Origin: Aureimonas sp. SK2
GTDB lineage: Bacteria > Pseudomonadota > Alphaproteobacteria > Rhizobiales > Rhizobiaceae
Direction of reading: 5' to 3'
Assembly: GCF_029813115.1 (NCBI RefSeq)
Contig: NZ_JAPZDS010000003.1
Location: 232,343-296,342, forward strand
DNA: 64,000 bases
This document shows positions 10,572 through 21,663 of this stretch, in pieces (the stretch's first letter is position 1; each line of letters begins with the position of its first letter). The notes beneath the pieces are model-generated. The model saw only the letters and a list, made by a program, of their open reading frames with translations, was not told the DNA's origin and ran no database searches. Position numbers and translations under genes: made by a program.

Positions 10572-11240
10572 GTGTACGAAATCCTCTCCCTGATCGACCG
10601 GTTCGGTCCCGGCATCGTGTTCGCCGGTACGTTCTTCGAAGGTGAGGTCTTCGCCATCATCGGCGGCTTCCTGGCCTATCGCGGTTCCTATCCGATCGAG
10701 CTGATGGCCGGCCTCGCCTTCGTGGGCTCCTTCTGCGGCGACCTCGCGGTATTCCTGTTCTCGCGCTACTTCTCCGGCAACGGCTGGGTCGTGCGCTGGA
10801 AGAAGAAGCCGAAATTCGCTAAGGCGCTCAGGCTGGTGGATCGTTTCCAGGCCTATTTCGTGATCGTGAACCGCTACGTCTACGGCTTGCGGGTGCCAGG
10901 GCTGATCGCGCTGGGCCTGTCGTCCATCACGGTGCCCCGCTTCCTGATCCTGAACTTCATCGGCGCCGGCATCTGGGCCGGCCTGTTCACGACGATCGGC
11001 TACGTCTTCGGATACTCGATCACCTCCGTGTTCCAGCGGCTCGAGCAGATGGAGCATGGGGTGATGATCGGCCTGGCGATCCTGTTCGTGCTGCTCGCGC
11101 TCTTCTTCGCCTGGCAGCAGGGCGGCTCGGTGATTCGCGACCGGCTCTTCTCGCGCGGCCGCGACGACAAATCCGAGACGCCGCTGAAGCCCGCCCCCTC
11201 TCGCCTTGCGTCGCCGGCGGAGCGCAAGGCGAAGGACTAA
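10572..11240 (+). CDS. DedA-family membrane protein
   Basis: SNARE-associated/DedA (VTT domain) protein of 222 aa, inner membrane. Typical features are the N-terminal 'FEGEVFAIIGGFLAYRG' stretch with acidic residue and glycines, and the central 'RYVYGLRVPGLIALGLS' variant of the FGRF.PG.R motif. A charged C-terminal tail follows. DedA proteins are linked to lipid flipping and membrane potential homeostasis. The start codon is GTG. Confidence 0.88.
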   Translation: MYEILSLIDRFGPGIVFAGTFFEGEVFAIIGGFLAYRGSYPIELMAGLAFVGSFCGDLAVFLFSRYFSGNGWVVRWKKKPKFAKALRLVDRFQAYFVIVNRYVYGLRVPGLIALGLSSITVPRFLILNFIGAGIWAGLFTTIGYVFGYSITSVFQRLEQMEHGVMIGLAILFVLLALFFAWQQGGSVIRDRLFSRGRDDKSETPLKPAPSRLASPAERKAKD

Positions 11241-11477
11241 GAGTGCCTAGCAATATCTCCGGGCGGAGGACTGGCGAGGGATTTGTCGTCGAGGCGAGGA
11301 GCCGAGCGGAGACCATGCAGCGCATGGGCGAGCATCGGCGACGACGCATCGGCTGCAAACACCCGGCAGACCGACCCTGCGAGGTTTTGTTAGGCGTTCT
11401 AAAGGGCGGATCACCACCGGCGCTGGCGTACGGCATCCGCGTCGGTGTTCAAAAACTCCCGGCTGTTCCCCAATCCG

Positions 11478-11561
11478 TCATGCTCGGCGCTGAGCCGAGC
11501 ATCGGCGACGGTTCAGCGGCTTTAACGGGGTCGGATCCTCGGGGCGAGGCCGAGGATGACG
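11478..11561. repeat. Second, diverged palindrome pair of the 7288-7370 family
   Basis: Units at 11478-11504 (arms GCTCGGC / GCCGAGC) and 11535-11561 (arms ATCCTCGG / CCGAGGAT) keep the flanking GTCAT...ATC pattern and the inverted arrangement of the first pair. Lies between dedA and aroG, which converge. Confidence 0.75.
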
Positions 11562-11590
11562 CCCTGGAGAAATGGGTCCGCACCGAACGA

Positions 11591-11620
11591 GAAAGGCCGG
11601 ATGTCTCCATCCGGCCTTTC
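11591..11620 (-). terminator. Terminator of the class II DAHP synthase gene
   Basis: Perfect 13-base inverted repeat GAAAGGCCGGATG / CATCCGGCCTTTC with a 4-base loop, 15 bases after the aroG stop. A short T-rich stretch is present on both sides, so it may serve dedA too. Confidence 0.85.
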
Positions 11621-11634
11621 GCTTTTCGCAATCC

Positions 11635-13014
11635 TCAGAACCCCACGGCCTGCGGGGGCCGGTAGGCTTCCTGTTCCTTCTTGATGCGTTCGGCGGTCAG
11701 GAAGGCAAGCTCCAACGCCTGGTTGGCGTTGAGGCGCGGGTCACAATGCGTGTGGTATCGGTCGGACAGATCCTCGGCGAGAACAGGCCGCGCGCCACCG
11801 GTGCACTCCGTCACGTCCTTGCCGGTCATCTCGATATGGATGCCGCCGGCATGGGTGCCTTCCGCGCGGTGGACGTCGAAGAAGGCCTCGACCTCCGACA
11901 GGATTCGGTCGAAGGGCCGCGTCTTGTAGTCGTTCACCGTGATCGTGTTGCCGTGCATCGGATCGCAGGACCAGACCACCTTGTGGCCTTCCTTCTGCAC
12001 GGCGCGGATCAGGCGAGGCAGGTGCTCGCCGACCTTCTCGTGGCCGAAGCGGGTGATCAGCGTCAGACGGCCCGCCTCGTTCTGCGGGTTCAGGATGTCG
12101 ATCAGGCGGATCAGCTCGTCGGACGAGAGCGACGGGCCACACTTGAGGCCGATCGGGTTCTTGATGCCGCGGCAGTATTCGACATGGGCATTGTCCAGCT
12201 GGCGGGTGCGGTCGCCGATCCAGATCATGTGGCCCGAGGTCGCGTACCATTCGCCGCTGGTCGAATCGACGCGCGTCAGCGCCTCTTCATAGCCGAGAAG
12301 CAGCGCCTCGTGGCTGGTGAAGAAGTCGGTCTCGCGCAGCGACGGATGGCTCTCGGAATTGATGCCGATCGCGCGCATGAAGTTCATCGTCTCGGAGATG
12401 CGGTCCGCGAGCTGACCGTAGCGCTCCGCCTGCGGGCTGCCCGACACGAAGCCGAGCATCCATTGGTGCACGTTGTCGAGATTGGCGTAGCCGCCTTGGG
12501 CGAAGGCGCGCAGGAGATTGAGCGTGGCCGCCGACTGGCGGTACGCCATTTCCTGGCGCTCCGGCGCCGGCACGCGCGAGGTCTCGTCGAACTCGATCCC
12601 GTTGATGATGTCGCCGCGGTAGGACGGCAGCGTCACGCCGCCCTTCGTCTCGTTGCCGGACGAGCGGGGCTTGGCGAACTGGCCCGCGATGCGGCCAACC
12701 TTCACCACCGGCGAGGACGCGGCGAAGGTGAGGACGACGGCCATCTGGAGGAAAGCGCGGAAGAAGTCGCGGATATTGTCCGCGCCGTGCTCGGCGAAGC
12801 TCTCGGCGCAGTCGCCACCCTGCAAGAGGAAGGAGCGCCCTTCCGCGACTTCGGCCAGCGCTCTCTTCAGCTTGCGCGCCTCACCTGCAAAAACCAGCGG
12901 CGGAAAGGAGGCCAGACGCTTCTCGGTTTCCGCGAGCGCCGCGAGGTCGGGATACGCCGGCACCTGCTCGATGGGCTTTGCGCGCCAGCTCGACGGGGTC
13001 CAATCCTTGGCCAT
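11635..13014 (-). CDS. aroG: 3-deoxy-7-phosphoheptulonate synthase, class II
   Basis: First enzyme of the shikimate pathway: condenses phosphoenolpyruvate and erythrose 4-phosphate to DAHP. The 459 aa sequence is the plant-like class II type, starting [19 protein letters not shown], with '[11 protein letters not shown]', '[13 protein letters not shown]', '[16 protein letters not shown]' and 'DPMHGNT' as family landmarks. Full length. Followed by a strong terminator; it appears to be a single-gene unit. Confidence 0.96.
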   Translation of the reverse strand: MAKDWTPSSWRAKPIEQVPAYPDLAALAETEKRLASFPPLVFAGEARKLKRALAEVAEGRSFLLQGGDCAESFAEHGADNIRDFFRAFLQMAVVLTFAASSPVVKVGRIAGQFAKPRSSGNETKGGVTLPSYRGDIINGIEFDETSRVPAPERQEMAYRQSAATLNLLRAFAQGGYANLDNVHQWMLGFVSGSPQAERYGQLADRISETMNFMRAIGINSESHPSLRETDFFTSHEALLLGYEEALTRVDSTSGEWYATSGHMIWIGDRTRQLDNAHVEYCRGIKNPIGLKCGPSLSSDELIRLIDILNPQNEAGRLTLITRFGHEKVGEHLPRLIRAVQKEGHKVVWSCDPMHGNTITVNDYKTRPFDRILSEVEAFFDVHRAEGTHAGGIHIEMTGKDVTECTGGARPVLAEDLSDRYHTHCDPRLNANQALELAFLTAERIKKEQEAYRPPQAVGF

Positions 13015-13159
13015 GACATCTCCTTACCCGATCGGCTGCCCGGTTCCTGTTTCTCGTTCGGGCGGAAAGGCTCGGGGCAGCGGAGGCTGCCCGAGCGATC
13101 GGTGGCGGCTTACTGACACGAACCCGGCCGTTTGTCACCAAAGGGTTGACGGCAACCCG

Positions 13160-13807
13160 TCATCCCGCCGGAACGATGCGGGCGCCCCTGGCCAGGATCA
13201 GGCGATCGAAAAGCGCGGCTTCGCCCGTCGACAGGGTAACGGCGCGCGGATAGAGCGGGCGCGCGCGATCGGCGAGGACGGCGGTCTCGAACCCCTCGGT
13301 TTCCTCCACGAAACGGACGACTCCCGCCTCGCCGTAGAGCGACAGGAAGCCTTGCAGCACGGCGTCGAGATAGGATTGCAGGATCGTCGCCCCAGCCTCG
13401 GCGGCGTCGAGTTCGACGGGCGACGCCTCGTAGATGAAGAGCGGAACGCCCTCTGCCGGTTCGGCCTCGATCCGGACATGGCCGGGCATCACGACGCGCC
13501 GGAGATAGCCGGCCTCGCGCTCGTCCACGACCGGCAGGTGGTCGGCGCGATCGTAGACCACGACGCCCTGCGTCTCGAACCCTTCGTGCGGACGCACCGA
13601 CAGAAGCGCGGGGACGGGTGCCGGGCGTGGCATCCAGAAACGGCGCCAGCCGGTGACGGTAGCGCGGCGGATGCCGAGGAACTTCGTGCGCAGCGTCGCG
13701 CGGTTGACCAGCGACCCGTAGCCGAAATAGGCGACCACCCTGCCCTCCGCCGCAAGAGCGGCGAGGTCGGGATCGTCCGGATGGATGGTCGCGCTCGGAT
13801 CAGGCAT
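13160..13807 (-). CDS. Gamma-glutamylcyclotransferase-like protein
   Basis: AIG2/GGCT-fold protein of 215 aa. The substrate-binding signature FGYGSLVN is near residue 30, and a conserved acidic residue is expected in 'IYEASPVELDAAEAG'. Such enzymes cleave gamma-glutamyl amino acids to 5-oxoproline. Its start overlaps the end of the glutathione reductase gene by 8 bases, which supports a role in glutathione turnover; the exact substrate is inferred. Confidence 0.8.
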   Translation of the reverse strand: MPDPSATIHPDDPDLAALAAEGRVVAYFGYGSLVNRATLRTKFLGIRRATVTGWRRFWMPRPAPVPALLSVRPHEGFETQGVVVYDRADHLPVVDEREAGYLRRVVMPGHVRIEAEPAEGVPLFIYEASPVELDAAEAGATILQSYLDAVLQGFLSLYGEAGVVRFVEETEGFETAVLADRARPLYPRAVTLSTGEAALFDRLILARGARIVPAG

Positions 13808-15200
13808 CGACCCGCTGCCCGCCGCGCAGCCGGTAGCTCGGATCGTAGAGCGTAACGAGTTCCTCGGCCGCGCTCGGATGGAGGGCCATCGTCCGGTCGA
13901 ACACGTCCTTGGTCAGGCGCCCCTTCACGCAGACGCCGAGGATCTGAACGGTCTCCGCCGCGTCCGGACCGAAGATGTGCGCGCCGACGACGCGCCGCGA
14001 GGCGGCATCCACCACGAGCTTCATCAGCGTGCGGTCCTGTCGGCCGGACACCGTGTTGCGCATCGGGCGGAAGGTGGTGCGATAGATCTCCACCTCGTCG
14101 AACGCCTTTGCGGCTTCGCTCTCCGTCATGCCGACGGTGCCGATCTCGGGCTGGGAGAAGACGGCGGTCGGGATATCGTCGAGATCGGGTTTCGTCGGCG
14201 TGCCGCGATAGACCGTATCGACGAAGCACATCGCCTCGTGGATCGCGACGGGCGTGAGCTGCACGCGATTGGTGATGTCGCCGAGCGCCCAGATGTTGTC
14301 CGCGCTGGTCTTGGAATAGGCGTCGACCTTGACCGCGCCCTTCTCGTCCAGCTCGACGCCCGCCTTGTCGCAGCCGAGATCGAGCGTGTTGGGCATGCGG
14401 CCGACGGCCAGCATCACCTCGTCGGCATCGAGCAGGGTCCCGCTCTTCAGATGGGCCTGGAACCGGTTGTCCGCCTTCTGATCGACCTGGACGATCGTGT
14501 CCTCGGTGAGAACCCGAATGCCCTTGGCGATCATCGAAGCCTGCAGCGAGTCCCGCAGATCGTCGTCGAAGCCCTGGAGAACCTTCTTGCCGCGATAGAC
14601 GAGCGTCACCTGCGAGCCAAGCCCGTTGAAGATGTGCGCGAACTCGATCGCGATGTAGCCTCCACCGAGAATGACGATGGATTCCGGCAGACGCTTGAGG
14701 TGGAACGCCTCGTTGGAGGTGATGCAATGTTCGGCGCCCGGCAGGCCCGGGAACGGATTGGCGCGCCCGCCCGCCGCCAGAAGGATGCGCTCGGCGGTGA
14801 CGACCTTGTCCGTCGCGAGGAGTCGAATTTCGTGCGGGCTCTCGAGGACGGCGCGGGATTTCAGGATCTCCGCGCCCGCGTTCTCGACGTTGCGGGCGTA
14901 GATCGCCTCCAGCCGCTCGATCTCGCGGTCCTTGGCGGCGATCAGTTCCGGCCAGTCGAACTCGGTTTCACCCAGCGTCCAGCCGAAGCCCTTCGCATCC
15001 TCGAACTGATCGGAGAACTGCGAGGCGTAAACCATGAGCTTCTTGGGCACGCAGCCGCGAATGACGCAGGTGCCGCCGAAGCGGTACTCCTCGGCGATGC
15101 CGACCTTGTGGCCGAGCGCCGCCGTCTTGCGGGCGGCCCGCACGCCCCCGGATCCTCCACCGATCACTAAGAGATCGAAATCGTATCCGCCAGACGCCAT
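13800..15200 (-). CDS. gor: Glutathione-disulfide reductase
   Basis: FAD- and NADPH-dependent reductase, 466 aa. N-terminal FAD site GGGSGGVRAARKTA, redox-active disulfide GGTCVIRGCVPKK, NAD(P)-binding GGGYIAIEFAHIF and C-terminal His-Glu pair in LHPSAAEE are all present. The start at 15200 follows AGGAGCGGTC. First gene of a two-gene unit with the GGCT-like gene, and separated from the upstream DUF2059 gene by a terminator. Confidence 0.95.
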   Translation of the reverse strand: MASGGYDFDLLVIGGGSGGVRAARKTAALGHKVGIAEEYRFGGTCVIRGCVPKKLMVYASQFSDQFEDAKGFGWTLGETEFDWPELIAAKDREIERLEAIYARNVENAGAEILKSRAVLESPHEIRLLATDKVVTAERILLAAGGRANPFPGLPGAEHCITSNEAFHLKRLPESIVILGGGYIAIEFAHIFNGLGSQVTLVYRGKKVLQGFDDDLRDSLQASMIAKGIRVLTEDTIVQVDQKADNRFQAHLKSGTLLDADEVMLAVGRMPNTLDLGCDKAGVELDEKGAVKVDAYSKTSADNIWALGDITNRVQLTPVAIHEAMCFVDTVYRGTPTKPDLDDIPTAVFSQPEIGTVGMTESEAAKAFDEVEIYRTTFRPMRNTVSGRQDRTLMKLVVDAASRRVVGAHIFGPDAAETVQILGVCVKGRLTKDVFDRTMALHPSAAEELVTLYDPSYRLRGGQRVDA

Positions 15201-15216
15201 GACCGCTCCTTCTACA

Positions 15217-15243
15217 TGGAAAAGGGCGGCCCGGAGCCGCCCT
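15217..15243 (-). terminator. Terminator after the DUF2059 gene
   Basis: Perfect 8-base stem AGGGCGGC / GCCGCCCT with loop CCGGA, followed by TTTT on the minus strand. It lies between the DUF2059 stop (15276) and the gor start (15200), so gor must use its own promoter or read-through. Confidence 0.85.
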
Positions 15244-15275
15244 CGCATTCGATTATAGTGCCGTGTCGGCTGGCG

Positions 15276-15803
15276 TCACTGCGTCGTGGAGGCCGTCGCC
15301 GGCGGCGCGAGCTTCGCGGCGCCGTTGATCGACGCATTGCGCAGGTCTCGCACGATGCCGCTGGCCCAGACGTCGGCCGCCGACAGCATCTCGCGCGAGG
15401 CCGTCGGGCCTTGCGACAAGAGCTTCTTGCCGGCCTCGCCATTGTAGAATTCGGCGATCTCGCGCAGCTCCTGCTCGGTGAAGAGCTTGGCGTAGATGCG
15501 GGCGATCTCGTTCTCGAGGTCGCCGCGGCGCGGCGCCAGCTTCAGCGCCTCGTCGTCCACCATGTTGGAAATCTCCGACTGGAGATCCGGATTGTTGACG
15601 ATCAGCTCCGCCTTGATCTGGGTCGCGGCGTTGAGCAGGATCTGGTCGAACTGCTCGGTCGTGTCGAGGGCGTCCACGGCTTCCCGCGCGGCCGAGAGGT
15701 GCGAGGGGCTGACCTCCTGCGCGATGGCCGGGGCCATCGACAGGCCGAGCAGCGCAACGGAAACGCACAGTCCGCGACGCAGTTTTTCGCTAGGAAGCTT
15801 CAA
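15276..15803 (-). CDS. DUF2059 family secreted protein
   Basis: Protein of about 175 aa with a signal peptide (LRRGLCVSVALLGLSMAPAIAQ, cleaved after AIA) and a helical DUF2059 domain ('FDQILLNAATQIK', 'FTEQELREIAEFYNGEAGKKLL'). Likely periplasmic; function of the family is unknown. I propose a TTG start at 15803 because GGAG sits 7 bases upstream; no ATG fits the signal peptide. Confidence 0.82.
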   Translation of the reverse strand: MKLPSEKLRRGLCVSVALLGLSMAPAIAQEVSPSHLSAAREAVDALDTTEQFDQILLNAATQIKAELIVNNPDLQSEISNMVDDEALKLAPRRGDLENEIARIYAKLFTEQELREIAEFYNGEAGKKLLSQGPTASREMLSAADVWASGIVRDLRNASINGAAKLAPPATASTTQ

Positions 15804-15896
15804 GTTCCCACTCCATTGATCTCGATGGGGCTTTCGCGGCCCAAGTGCCAAACTCTGACTGTCACCGCAAGCCCCGCAGGGGCCGGTCGGTCCCTG

Positions 15897-16592
15897 TCAG
15901 CGCGGCTCGACGTGTTCGATCCCGTTCGGTCCCGCCAGAAGGGCGGCGTTCGCCAGACCCAGGAACAGGCCGTGCTCGACCACGCCCGGAATCGCATGAA
16001 GGGCGGCCGAAAGCGCTTCTGGATCGGGAATACGGCCAAAAGATGCGTCCACGATCAGATGTCCGCCGTCGGTCACGAACGGGCTTTCGCCGATCTTGCG
16101 CAGGGCCAGCGAGCCAGTCAGACCGAGCAGCGAGCCGGCCTTCTCGATCGCGATCAGCGAGGACACGATGCCGAAGCCGTTGACCTCGATCGGCAGCGGG
16201 AAGGCGCCCAAGGTCTCGACCTTCTTCGACGCGTCGGCGATGACGAGCATGCGCGCCGAGGCCGCGGCCACGATCTTCTCGCGCAGGAGCGCGCCACCGC
16301 CGCCCTTTACGAGCCGAAGCTGTGCGTCCATCTCGTCGGCGCCGTCGATGGTGAGATCGAGTTCGGGCACCTCTTCCAGGGTCGACAGCGGAACGCCGAG
16401 CTCGCGGCAAAGCGCCGCCGTGCGCTCGGAGGTCGGCACGCCGACGATGCGCAGCCCCTCGCCGATACGGACCGCCAGGGCGCGGACGAAGGCTTCCGCC
16501 GTGGAGCCCGTGCCGATGCCGAGCCGCATGCCGGATTCGACCTGAACCGCCGCCGCGCGACCGACCTCCTTCTTCAACGCCGCTGCATCCAT
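15897..16592 (-). CDS. rpiA: Ribose-5-phosphate isomerase A
   Basis: Interconverts ribose 5-phosphate and ribulose 5-phosphate in the pentose phosphate pathway. 231 aa, full length. Family motifs [32 protein letters not shown] and 'VDASFG' are visible. The start at 16592 matches the usual RpiA N-terminus. Divergent from gph. Confidence 0.95.
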   Translation of the reverse strand: MDAAALKKEVGRAAAVQVESGMRLGIGTGSTAEAFVRALAVRIGEGLRIVGVPTSERTAALCRELGVPLSTLEEVPELDLTIDGADEMDAQLRLVKGGGGALLREKIVAAASARMLVIADASKKVETLGAFPLPIEVNGFGIVSSLIAIEKAGSLLGLTGSLALRKIGESPFVTDGGHLIVDASFGRIPDPEALSAALHAIPGVVEHGLFLGLANAALLAGPNGIEHVEPR

Positions 16593-16815
16593 CTGTCCGT
16601 CTCCATGCAAAATCATGCCCGCGTCTAGTCGATCGAGGCGCGAAGGCAAAGTGTTCGGACATCCGGAGGCCGCAACTCTTTCTTGGTGGATGGCGGCTTA
16701 ATCTGTGGCGCGAATGTTCCAGCGCGGGGCGGAAGCGACGGTGCGGCCGCCCGAAACCGCTTCCGTCCGGCCGCGTCGCTTGACCCTGCCCCGAGGCTCC
16801 TCAAAGTCCGCATCG

Positions 16816-17571
16816 ATGAGTGTCGCACGTTCCCTGTCCCTCGCCCGCCCCGCGTCCGCCCTTCCGATCGGCGGGCTTTCGGTGGTCCGCGATCGGCCCC
16901 TGGAGGGCGCGACGGTGGTGTTCGACCTCGACGGCACGCTGGTCGATACGGCGCCGGACCTGACCGGTGCCCTGAACCATTGCCTCGCGAGCGCCGGCCT
17001 GCCGGCCACGACGCTGGAAGCCGTGCGTCCGCAAGCCGGCCACGGCGCGCGCGCCATGCTGACGGCCGCCTATGCGCGCGCCGGCGTCGAATTCGACGCG
17101 GACAATCTGGCGCGGCAGACGGATCGCTTCCTAACCTTTTACGGCGAACATATCGCGGTCGCCTCGACGCTCTTTCCGGGTGCGCTGGAAACGCTCGATC
17201 GTATGACGCACGCGGGCGCGACGCTCGCCGTCTGCACCAACAAGACGGAAGCCCTCGCGATCCGACTGCTGGGCGAACTCGGCTTGGCGACGAGGTTTGC
17301 GGCGATTTGCGGCGCCGACACGTTCATCGCGCGCAAGCCCGACCCGGTTCACCTGTCCGGCACGATCGCGCTGGCCGGCGGGCGCCCGGACTGCGCGGTG
17401 ATGGTCGGCGACACCGATACCGACATCGAAGCCGCTCGTCGCCTCGGCCTGCCCTCCATCCTTCTCGGCTTCGGCTACGACGCGGACGCCGCGGCACGGG
17501 AGAAGGCCACGGCCGTCGTGTCGCATTTCGACGAGATCGACGTCCGTCTCGTGGAGCGCCTTCTTCGCTAG
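16816..17571 (+). CDS. gph: Phosphoglycolate phosphatase-like HAD hydrolase
   Basis: HAD-superfamily phosphatase of 251 aa. Motif I VFDLDGTLVDT, motif II (threonine in AVCTNKTE), motif III lysine in ARKPDP and motif IV MVGDTDTDIEAA are all intact. Most likely hydrolyses 2-phosphoglycolate. The N-terminal 30 residues before motif I are longer than usual, so a later start is possible. Confidence 0.85.
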   Translation: MSVARSLSLARPASALPIGGLSVVRDRPLEGATVVFDLDGTLVDTAPDLTGALNHCLASAGLPATTLEAVRPQAGHGARAMLTAAYARAGVEFDADNLARQTDRFLTFYGEHIAVASTLFPGALETLDRMTHAGATLAVCTNKTEALAIRLLGELGLATRFAAICGADTFIARKPDPVHLSGTIALAGGRPDCAVMVGDTDTDIEAARRLGLPSILLGFGYDADAAAREKATAVVSHFDEIDVRLVERLLR

Positions 17572-17655
17572 ACAGGGATGCGCTTGGCGGATTGACGAGC
17601 CCGCCGCCGCCGACTATACGCACTCTCGTTCGCAGACGGCATCGACCGGCGCGAC

Positions 17656-17730
17656 GGGCGATTAGCTCAGCGGGAGAGCACTGCATTCACACTGCAGGGG
17701 TCACTGGTTCAATCCCAGTATCGCCCACCA
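17656..17730 (+). tRNA. tRNA-Val(CAC)
   Basis: 75 bases including an encoded CCA. Acceptor GGGCGAT pairs with ATCGCCC. The anticodon stem CTGCA/TGCAG (17681-17697) encloses loop TTCACAC with anticodon CAC at 17688-17690, and the T arm carries GGTTCAATCC. Complete cloverleaf. Confidence 0.96.
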
Positions 17731-17764
17731 TTTCCACGTTTCCATGACACGACCAAGACGCGGC

Positions 17765-17789
17765 GGGCCGGGATCGGACCGGCCCTTTT
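17765..17789 (+). terminator. Terminator after tRNA-Val
   Basis: Stem GGGCCGG / CCGGCCC (7 bases) followed by TTTT, 35 bases after the tRNA 3' end and just beyond the stop of nadE, which converges. Confidence 0.8.
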
Positions 17790-17798
17790 CCGTGCGTC

Positions 17799-19892
<2,094 letters not shown>

Positions 19893-20056
19893 GATCGTCT
19901 CCGATGTTCGGGGCCGATCGCGTCCCGCCGGCCCTTTCGGAACAGGTTAAGTCCGATTCGGGGACGGCGTTCCACCCTCGGCCGCCCCTTAGCCGCCTGC
20001 CGGTTTGGCGGGGAACTCCGCCCTTCCGGCCGCGTCCTCTGCCGGAGGGAGACACG

Positions 20057-20686
20057 ATGAGCGACGATCTCGACCTGCACCACGGCCCGATCGGGCCGAA
20101 CTGCGTCCATCTCTGCGTCGACATGCAGCGCATGTTCGCGGAGGACACGGACTGGCGCACGCCCTGGATGGAGCGGGTGCTGCCGAGGGTGGAGGCGCTA
20201 TGCCGCGCCGCGCCCGATCGCACCATCTTCACCCGCTTCATTCCGGCCGAGCGGCCCGGCCAGGGCGAAGGCACCTGGCGCCGATACTACGAGAGCTGGG
20301 AGTCGATGACGCTGGAGCAGATGGGCCGCGACATGGCCGACCTCCTCCCTTCGCTGGCCGCCTTCCACCCGCCCGCCGAGATCATCGACAAGACCGTCTA
20401 TTCGCCCTGGTGCGAGCCCGAGTTGGACGTGCGCCTGCGCGAGCGCGGCGTCGATACGCTGATCGTGTCGGGCGGCGAGACGGATGTCTGCGTGCTCGGG
20501 ACGGTGCTCGGCGGGGTCGATCGCGGATACCGTGTCATCGTCGCGGTGGACGCGCTCTGCTCTTCCTCCGACGAAATGCACGACGCCATGCTCGCGGTCT
20601 ATCGTCGGCGCTACGGCCAGCAGATCGAGACGGTGCTGACCGAAACCGCCATCCGCGAATGGATCGGCGCTCAGGCGTCGATATAG
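20057..20686 (+). CDS. Isochorismatase-family cysteine hydrolase
   Basis: Cysteine hydrolase of 209 aa with the expected triad: Asp in CVDMQRMF, Lys in IIDKTVYSPW and Cys in SGGETDVCVLGTV. The family includes nicotinamidases, but the substrate here is not clear. GGAGGGAGACACG precedes the ATG. Its 3' end overlaps the GntR gene tail-to-tail by 16 bases. Confidence 0.85.
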   Translation: MSDDLDLHHGPIGPNCVHLCVDMQRMFAEDTDWRTPWMERVLPRVEALCRAAPDRTIFTRFIPAERPGQGEGTWRRYYESWESMTLEQMGRDMADLLPSLAAFHPPAEIIDKTVYSPWCEPELDVRLRERGVDTLIVSGGETDVCVLGTVLGGVDRGYRVIVAVDALCSSSDEMHDAMLAVYRRRYGQQIETVLTETAIREWIGAQASI

Positions 20687-21663
20687 GGCACGGGTTCGGG
20701 CGCAGGGAGCTGGCGGAACGCGGAAAGGCGCTCCAGCGCCTTTCCGCGCGACGACGCCAGATGCGCGGTCAGGCGCTCGGCCGCCGCCTCGCCGCGTCCG
20801 GCCCGCAGCGCATCGATCACCTCCAGATGCTCGTCCATGAAGCGATCGACGCGGGCCTTGGCGCCCAGGGCCCGCTGCACATGCTTGCCCGACAGCATCA
20901 CCGTCCGGCTGCGGCGCAGCGCCTCTGCGATCTCGGGATTGGGCGCGAAGCCGAGGCAGGCGACGTGAAGGTCCTCCTCCAACTGGTCGAGCGTTCCGGC
21001 GTCGAGCTCCGGCCAGTTCGCACCGGCCTCGCGATGCCGCGCGGCGATGGCCGCCAGGAGGTCAGGCGGCAGGCGGTCCGCCGCCTGACGCAGGGCCACC
21101 GGCTCCAGCAGCAGCCGCACTTCGTAAAGATGGTCGATCCGGTCGGGTCCGAGTTGCACGATCGCCCAGCGCGAGTTGTCCCCCTTGTCGAGAAGCCCCG
21201 CGCCCTGCGCCCGCAGGAGGATGTCGCGTGCGACACTACGGCCGATGTCGAGGTGGCGCGAGAGCGCGAGCTCGTTGACGCGAAAGGCGCCGCGCAGCGA
21301 GTGCAGGATCAGTTCGCGCTCGACGCCGTAGTAGAGCGCGTCGGCCGCCCGCTCGTGGAGCGAGCCGAGCGCACCGGCCGAGAGCCCGAGCATGGCGGGC
21401 GTCACCTCCGCCCGGTTCGGCGCCGCAGAGCCGGCGACGAGGCCGCGCCCCTCGAACCGGCGGACGAGCCCGTCCGCCTCCAGCCGCGCCAGCGCCTGCT
21501 TGACCGGCGATCGGCTGGCGCCGAAGAGACGTGCCAGCGGCGCCTCGGACAGGACGATTCCCGACGGCAGCCGCCCTTCGTCGAGCGCCTCGCGCAGGAG
21601 CCGCGCGATCCGCTCGTAGGTCGGCGCGCGATCGGCGGAATTGAGTGGCGCGAGGTCGCTCAG
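20671..21663 (-). CDS. GntR-family regulator with FadR-like C-terminal domain, probable CTG start
   Basis: Transcriptional regulator of about 330 aa. A complete GntR winged helix lies at the N-terminus (APTYERIARLLREALDEG ... ASRSPVKQALARLEADGLV), followed by a second winged-helix-like segment (VNELALSRHLDIGRSVARDI) and a helical ligand-binding region. A frame starting at the GTG at 21405 would lose the DNA-binding domain. In this frame no ATG, GTG or TTG lies upstream of the domain, but CTG at 21663 overlaps the uxaA-like stop as CTGA, matching the NTGA overlaps seen elsewhere. It probably regulates the coupled dehydratase gene. Confidence 0.78.
   Translation of the reverse strand: MSDLAPLNSADRAPTYERIARLLREALDEGRLPSGIVLSEAPLARLFGASRSPVKQALARLEADGLVRRFEGRGLVAGSAAPNRAEVTPAMLGLSAGALGSLHERAADALYYGVERELILHSLRGAFRVNELALSRHLDIGRSVARDILLRAQGAGLLDKGDNSRWAIVQLGPDRIDHLYEVRLLLEPVALRQAADRLPPDLLAAIAARHREAGANWPELDAGTLDQLEEDLHVACLGFAPNPEIAEALRRSRTVMLSGKHVQRALGAKARVDRFMDEHLEVIDALRAGRGEAAAERLTAHLASSRGKALERLSAFRQLPAPEPVPYIDA

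Larger units (their letters stand above)
11241..11634. other. Gene-free interval between dedA and aroG
   Basis: 394 bases with no credible reading frame. The right half holds the diverged palindrome pair (11478-11561) and the aroG terminator (11591-11620). I see nothing recognisable in 11241-11477. Confidence 0.7.

Noticed and set aside
11572..13116. 514-codon plus-strand frame opposite the DAHP synthase
   Set aside because: Shadow of aroG; no start signal and no recognisable domain.
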